From: Phalacrocorax aristotelis
Taxonomy: Eukaryota; Chordata; Aves; Suliformes; Phalacrocoracidae
Direction: 5' to 3'
DNA length: 64,000 nucleotides
Assembly (NCBI RefSeq): GCF_949628215.1
Contig: NW_027441295.1
Location: 248,001 to 312,000 of the forward strand
Part shown: positions 58,680 through 64,000 of the stretch, piece after piece
How positions within the stretch are numbered: position 1 is the first letter of the stretch
Layout of the letters: each line of letters opens with the position of its first letter
Position numbers and translations under genes: made by a program
Notes under the pieces: model-generated
What the model was told of the DNA's origin: nothing
Databases searched by the model: none
What the model saw: only the letters and a program-made list of their open reading frames with translations

Positions 58680-59755
58680 CACCCAGAATTAGCTGAGGTC
58701 GCTTGGAAAGCAAGGGGGTTTAACCTCTGCCAAATTATTCAACCCAACAGTGGATTGTGACCGTCTCCTTTTCTCCAGGCTGAAGAAACCAAGTGACTTT
58801 AGCTGCTCCTTGTGTGGTTTCTCCTCTAAACCCTTCACCAACTTGTGGCCCTCCTCTGGGCATTCTCTAGTAGCTTTGTATCTGTAATGTACTGTGGCAC
58901 CCAAAATTGCCCACAGCACTTAAGGTGAGGCCGCCCCAGCGTGGAGCAGAGCGGGACAATCCCCTCCCTCGACTGGCTGCCATGCAGGGCTCGATGCCCC
59001 CCAGGGCACGGCTGGGCCTCTGGGCTGCCAGGGCACGCTGCTGGCTCGTGTTCAACTTGCCGTCGACCAGAACCCCCAGGTCCCTCTGCAGAGCTGCTCC
59101 CCAGCCCCTCGTTCCCCAGGCTGTCTGTATATCCCAGGTTGCCATGCCCCAGGGGCAAAATCAGGCACTTGCCCTCATTAAACTTTATACAGTCGGTGAT
59201 TGCCCAGCTCTCCAGCCTGTCCAGGAGACATGGTAGTGTTAGGAGATATGGTAGTCTCGGGTTGACGGTTGGACTTGGTGATCTTAGAGGTCTTTTCCAA
59301 CCCTAATGATTCTGTGATTCTATGGTCTCTCTACAGGGCCTCTCTGCCCTCGAGTGCCAACAGCCCCTCCCAGTTTTGTGTCGTCAGCAAGTTTAGTTAG
59401 TATTCCTTCAAGCCCTGCACCCAAGGCATTTACCAAGAGATTAAAGAGTACCAGAGCCAAGATGGAGCCCTGTGCAACCCCACTAGTGACTGGCCGCCAG
59501 CCCGATGTAAGCCATTGACTATGACCCTTTGAGCCCGACCCATCAGCCCATTGCTCACCCACTGCATGACGTGTTTATCCAGCTCTGTGCTGGACAGTTT
59601 GTCCAGGAGAAGACTGTGAGAGACAGTAGCGAAAGCTTTACTGAAATCCAAAAAGATCACATTGGCCGACTTCCCTTGTTCAGCTAGGTGCGTGACCTCG
59701 TCATCGAAGGAACTCAGATTTGTCGTCGTTCCCCATTTGTCGCTCCAATTCATCC
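58680..59755 (-). mobile_element. CR1 LINE, second copy inside duplicate
   Basis: Same element as the one at 17,050-18,125, shifted by 41,630 and with the same reverse transcriptase frames and breaks. It was copied as part of the segmental duplication, not by a new insertion. Confidence 0.85.
59246..59327 (+). mobile_element. CR1 3' terminal fragment, second copy
   Basis: Duplicate of 17,616-17,697 within the second copy of the large duplication. It differs by one base (CCCTAATGATTC instead of CCCTAACGATTC). Confidence 0.85.
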
Positions 59756-60737
59756 TCTCCCCCCAAATCCATACCCTGGCGGGCCTGCCTCAGGCCCTGG
59801 CAGGAGGGCTGGAGCAATGGCCTTGGGGGGCGACGGGGTGGTTTCCGTTTCTGCGAGGCCTGGAGGGTGCTGGGCCGTTCCTGCAACACCTTGCTGGCCG
59901 AGTTGGACAGCCATGCGGGCAGGGGCGGAGGCGGCGGGGGCGGAGGCAGGCAGGCCGGGCGGCTGTCCGGGCCAGTGGGGGCTGGTTCCCCCCTGGTGCC
60001 CCATGGCTGGCGGGCCGCTTTCCCAGGTACACGTGATGGCTGCTGGTATCGGGTCCAGCTCTCGGAGGGGCTGGGGGGGTCAGTCCAGCTGTCCGGGCGT
60101 GAGGGGCAGCTGCTGGTGTCGGACCGGGCTCTCGAAGCTGCGGCGAGGCGCCTGCGGAGAGAGGAGGCTGCTGAGGCCCTGCCACGGCTGCGGTGCCCGG
60201 AGGGTGTGGGGCAGAGCTGCGCGCCCCACGGGGTCTGGGAACCCGGCTGCATGTGGGAGCTGTGGGCACGGAGAGCTCTGTGCAGAAAATGGGGCGCCCC
60301 GCACCCCTCGGGTGGGGCTCTGCTCCCAGAAGCTGAGAGCTGGGAAGGTTTGTCACCACAGCCTGAGCTGCTGGGACACCTTGGCCAAGGGCAAGCTCTG
60401 GGATTTACAGCATCACCTAGCAGGGTGATTTCTGCCGCTAGGCTCACTGGCGGGGAGATGTCACTATTGCAGTTCTCTCTTTCTACGGCAACGTCATGCC
60501 TTGTTGTTACTTCCTGACCTTCCTCTGCCTATGTCGGTCACTGGCTCTGCTCTTGTCCAAGCAGGGTCCCTTTTAACCCACATTTGTCTCAGTAAGAAGG
60601 GGTTACAGAAAAGAATGCCCACGAATTGAGAGGCCAGTTAAAACTCAGCTCTCCAGAATACCCTGCCTCTAAATGAGTCTCAGCAAATAGCAGCCATCTC
60701 ATGCAGAAGTTTGGCAAAAGACCTCCCAACGACTCAC

Positions 60738-61054
60738 CGTCTTCTCTTCCTCCACAGGTGGATCAGACAACAAAAAAACATCCCAAGCAGTATGGACCCC
60801 AAGACCGCCACGGCACCTTCTATGCAGAACTTCTGGAAATCCTTAGGATCCGTGTCGCTCGAGCTTCTCTTGCCATCCACACCTGGAGGAACAGTTCTGC
60901 ACGTTACTGTGTCCTGCGTGCTACTGGTAATCTCACAGGAGGCCTGACGTTGCCAGGAGATGTTTGTCCTCACTTTGTTAGCTTCTCTGAACCAGTGAAC
61001 ATCCTGGGGCTGCAACGTTTCCTTGGTTTCAGTAGAAACCAAGGAAAGTCCCAA
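60738..61054 (-). CDS. Possible membrane-anchor exon, second copy
   Basis: Identical at protein level to the frame at 19108-19424, with the same donor overlapping the stop codon. Identity between copies reflects the youth of the duplication and is not by itself proof of selection. Confidence 0.3.
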
Positions 61055-64000
61055 AGCCCTTGCAAATCAATGCACTCTGGAGCATCTCTTTCTCCTCTCA
61101 CCTCTGCCTACACTCCGGGATGGCCATAACCCAGTTTTCCCCGTGCCATGGGTTTGCTCCCCCTTCTTGGCTACCCTTCCCATTTGCACACAATGTCTTT
61201 GGCGCTCGCCCACCCTCGCTCTCCGAGGCTTGCTGGTGCCGCTGCACGGAGACTCTCTCTGACCCGTTGGGACAAGCTGTCCCACGGAACAGAACTCATG
61301 AGGCCAATGGAGAGCACATGGGGGAGCGCAGCTCTTTGACCAACCGCCCCTTTGAGCAGCACGGACAAAACCCATCCCTGCATCGGGGAGCGCCACTCCC
61401 AGCTCTCCCTCCCCAGCCCAGTGCCCACACCCCGAGGGCATGGAGTCAGGCCCTCTCAGGAGACACCTGACCCTTGTTCTCCCCCTTTGCCTTTTCTCCA
61501 GCGTGGGCACGCTTGCACGCCTCCAGTTCTCAGGAGTTGTCTCCCACCTATGGCCCCTGCAAGACTGCTCAGTACCTGCACTCTTCTGAAAAAATTCATA
61601 CGTCCTGGCGCGGTGGGCTTCCCCGGGGTTGGACAGCACTGCCAAGAAGGAGAGAAAGGTAAAGCCTCAGCATGGCTCAGGCCCACAGGATGCAGAAGGA
61701 TGGTGCAGGATCCCTCTGCCCCAGCAGCAAATCCCTTTGGACCCCAGTTCACAGGAGGGATCCCCCTCTGTTGTGCCCAGGGCCTCTGGGGACTCACAGC
61801 AAGCTCGGGGTACTCAGGGAGGGACATTTGATTAAGAGTCGTCTTTCCCATCATCTACTGAACGTGGCTCAGGTGGCCTTGCTCCCAAAATTGCAGAGGT
61901 CTGAAAATCCTGTGAATGGGCTGCGGTGGGAGGTGAGCATTTCACCACATCCGCAGAGGGTTACCAGCATCTCTCTGGCCCGCTGATGGCAATAACCACC
62001 GCAGCCCCGAGACGACCGTCATCCTCAGAGAGCCGCTCCTGGCTTCTTTGAGAACACTAGCTCTGTACTAAGGGTTTGGCTGCCGACCCAATGTGCAGTA
62101 GCGGCACCAGGGGAGGAGCCTGCAGACGCCCAGCGCTTTTGATATGTGACCCTGGATGACTGGGGGGCAGCAAGTACTTGGCATGCCTGTTGATTGAATT
62201 GCTGCTGTTTTTTCATCAGAGACTGGCACCGCGTGACCGCCTCCTTCCTGAAGCGCCTCCTTCCCCACAGTCTCACGGTCCATCTCTTTAGAAAGAGGGT
62301 CACTTTAATGAGAAGCAACCGTTCCTCATCAGGAGCGTGGTGTTTTCAGGAGGCAAAATACGTTAATAACACTTAGAAACAAAGCCTGGGCATTTGGGGG
62401 TGCACCTCGTCTCTAGTCCGAACTATGTGTCATTCGCAGAGAAAAATTTAAGCACTAGGCACTTTCCAGTTTACCAGTAGACAGCAAAAGCTGACCTACT
62501 GAGAGCCTAGGAGATTGCATGGCATCTTCTTGTTTGCACTTAGTTCGTTTTTGGCAAACTTCAAGATGATGGTAAATGACTTCGTTCAGAGAGGACAGGA
62601 AGATGCTGCACCCAGTTCCGCTGGGGAAAGAGCCCTTTGGAGAAGTACGTCCCATCATGCCAACTCCATCACACGGTAAGGGCAACAGACACAGACAGCG
62701 GGCTGAACCCCAAGCTCTTGCAACCATGTTCTGGGCACTTTCACAAGTGGCAGCAAAGAGCCCACGGTCCCCCAAAACAAGAGGAAAACCAGAGCCAAGT
62801 TTTCTAAAACACAGCTGGAAACAGACAGCTAAACCACCCAAGGCTGAAGTCACAGCCCCTCATTTTAGCTGCCTTCAAGTTAGCTGTCCGGCCTCAAGCT
62901 GGGTGTGCAGCTCTCACCTGCCCCTGACCGTGAGGCGTCACCGAGAGACCTCAGACATCAAGGAGGACAACGGAGCCGGCTGGAGCAGGCTCCCATCCTT
63001 GCCAGGCATTCCTGCAGCCCCGGCAGGGTCTGCCGGTCTCAGCGACCCCAAAGTGCCTGCGCATCCTCATGCACACCATGCATGGAGCTTTCGGGAGAAA
63101 GGATTCCTTGGAGCTCACACCAGCTCTGAACTCAAGCCCAGAGAGCCCACGGGCTTTGCAGCAGCCACTGGGAGCAGCAGAGGCTCGGAGGGGCTGTCAA
63201 AGACACCTTCGCAAGGCAGAGTATCCCAGGGCACATCACCGAGCCCGAGCCGTGCCCTCTCTGCTCTTCTGCGTGTCTGAGCATTGGCCAAGAAATTGTT
63301 GAGTAAAATTTCACATGAACAGCATCTTCAACCCTAAATGCACATTCCTTGAAGTGACATACCTGTGGGATCATCCTGAGGCTCCCAGAGAACATCTGCC
63401 TGAGGCGCCTGGAGACCATGGCCTGGAGGCACGGCTGTAATCAAGCACATTTCCATTAGCTGTTGTGATCGACTTCTTTCCCAGTGACCTGCAGTGACTG
63501 GAGGGGGGTCAGGTAATGACACGGGTGGAGATTTCCAAAGCCGCAGAGGGGCCTGAGTGGCCTGTTGGCTGGCACCTGGAAGCTCTCAAAATACTGTTTC
63601 CAGGCCGTGTGCCACACGCCTCAAGCACTGGATGGACATACGGCCCCTTAGGGATTTCTTACTGGGAGATCTCTACTGTGCACAAAAGAGGCCCACATGG
63701 AAGCACTGGAGGGAAAAAATGGTCATTTGCACATCTCGTGGAGAAGGGCCCTGCTGGGCAGTGGGAGTGCCCCACCGCTGCCCCATCTGTTCCCCCGGGC
63801 TGAGGGCTGGGGCTGTGTGTCGGGGACCTGGGTTTGCCAAGGAGAGCACTGCAGGGCTAGAGCAGGAATGCTCCCGTCTTCCTGAGCGGACGTCTCCCCA
63901 GGACAGACATCCCCGAGGCTGAAAGCTGGACCCAGCTGGGGAGCGGCAGAGCCACGGCCCCGGGCACAGCTGTCACCAGCCCGGCATAGAAGCGCTCCCG

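Larger units (their letters stand above)
58641..64000 (+). repeat. Segmental duplication, copy 2 (cut by window end)
   Basis: Same orientation as 17,011-22,369. It starts immediately after the truncated last unit of the 82/83-bp minisatellite. It carries the same CR1 fragments and open frames at the same relative positions. Because one boundary is a minisatellite and the orientation is direct, a head-to-tail tandem array with a unit of about 41.6 kb is the simplest reading. Confidence 0.95.

Overview
The window is nuclear DNA from a bird. The evidence is the repeat content: many truncated CR1 retrotransposon pieces (reverse transcriptase fragments and the typical 3' end closing in GATTCTRTGATTCTATG), avian-type endogenous retrovirus LTR and env remnants, small introns, and a GC-rich, CpG-containing background. 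Genes are split into exons with GT-AG borders. Most of the long open frames are therefore shadows, and the genes had to be rebuilt exon by exon from protein similarity recalled from memory and from splice phase.

Layout. (1) 0.5-10.3 kb, minus strand: pieces of two genes that are unlinked in mammals. There are six exons of the N-terminal beta-propeller of the nucleoporin ELYS (AHCTF1), with the start codon changed to ATA, and upstream of them two exons of the ubiquitin ligase RBBP6 (spacer and RING finger). (2) 11.9-12.4 kb: a solo LTR. 16.0-17.0 kb: a decayed retroviral env transmembrane region and 3' end. (3) 17.0-22.4 kb: first copy of a segment that returns almost unchanged at 58.6-64.0 kb (offset 41,630). 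It contains a minus-strand CR1 and several open frames of unknown meaning. (4) 26.6-42.3 kb, minus strand: a 25-exon soluble adenylyl cyclase gene (ADCY10-like). It can be read without a break for 1,255 codons, with catalytic residues kept, the bicarbonate-site arginine changed to cysteine, and the C-terminal third of the usual protein missing. It is bracketed by 233-bp direct repeats. (5) 45.7-46.9 kb: a CpG-rich promoter-like block followed by a purine-rich strand-asymmetric tract, between divergent genes. (6) 48.9-54.5 kb, plus strand: eleven in-phase exons of a maestro HEAT-repeat (MROH) family gene. (7) 54.7-57.0 kb: CR1 debris. 58.1-58.6 kb: a minisatellite of 82-83 bp units, each carrying a ZNF143/THAP11-type site. 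It ends exactly where the second duplicate begins.

Interpretation. The duplicate starts right after the minisatellite, while the first copy starts against unique ERV sequence. This fits the left end of a head-to-tail tandem array whose 41.6-kb unit carries one ADCY10-like and one MROH-like gene. Together with the displaced AHCTF1 and RBBP6 pieces, the region looks like an ampliconic or duplication-rich chromosome segment. A sex chromosome, a germline-restricted chromosome or a microchromosome end are all possible, and the window alone cannot decide. No prokaryotic features, CRISPR arrays, tRNA or rRNA genes were seen.
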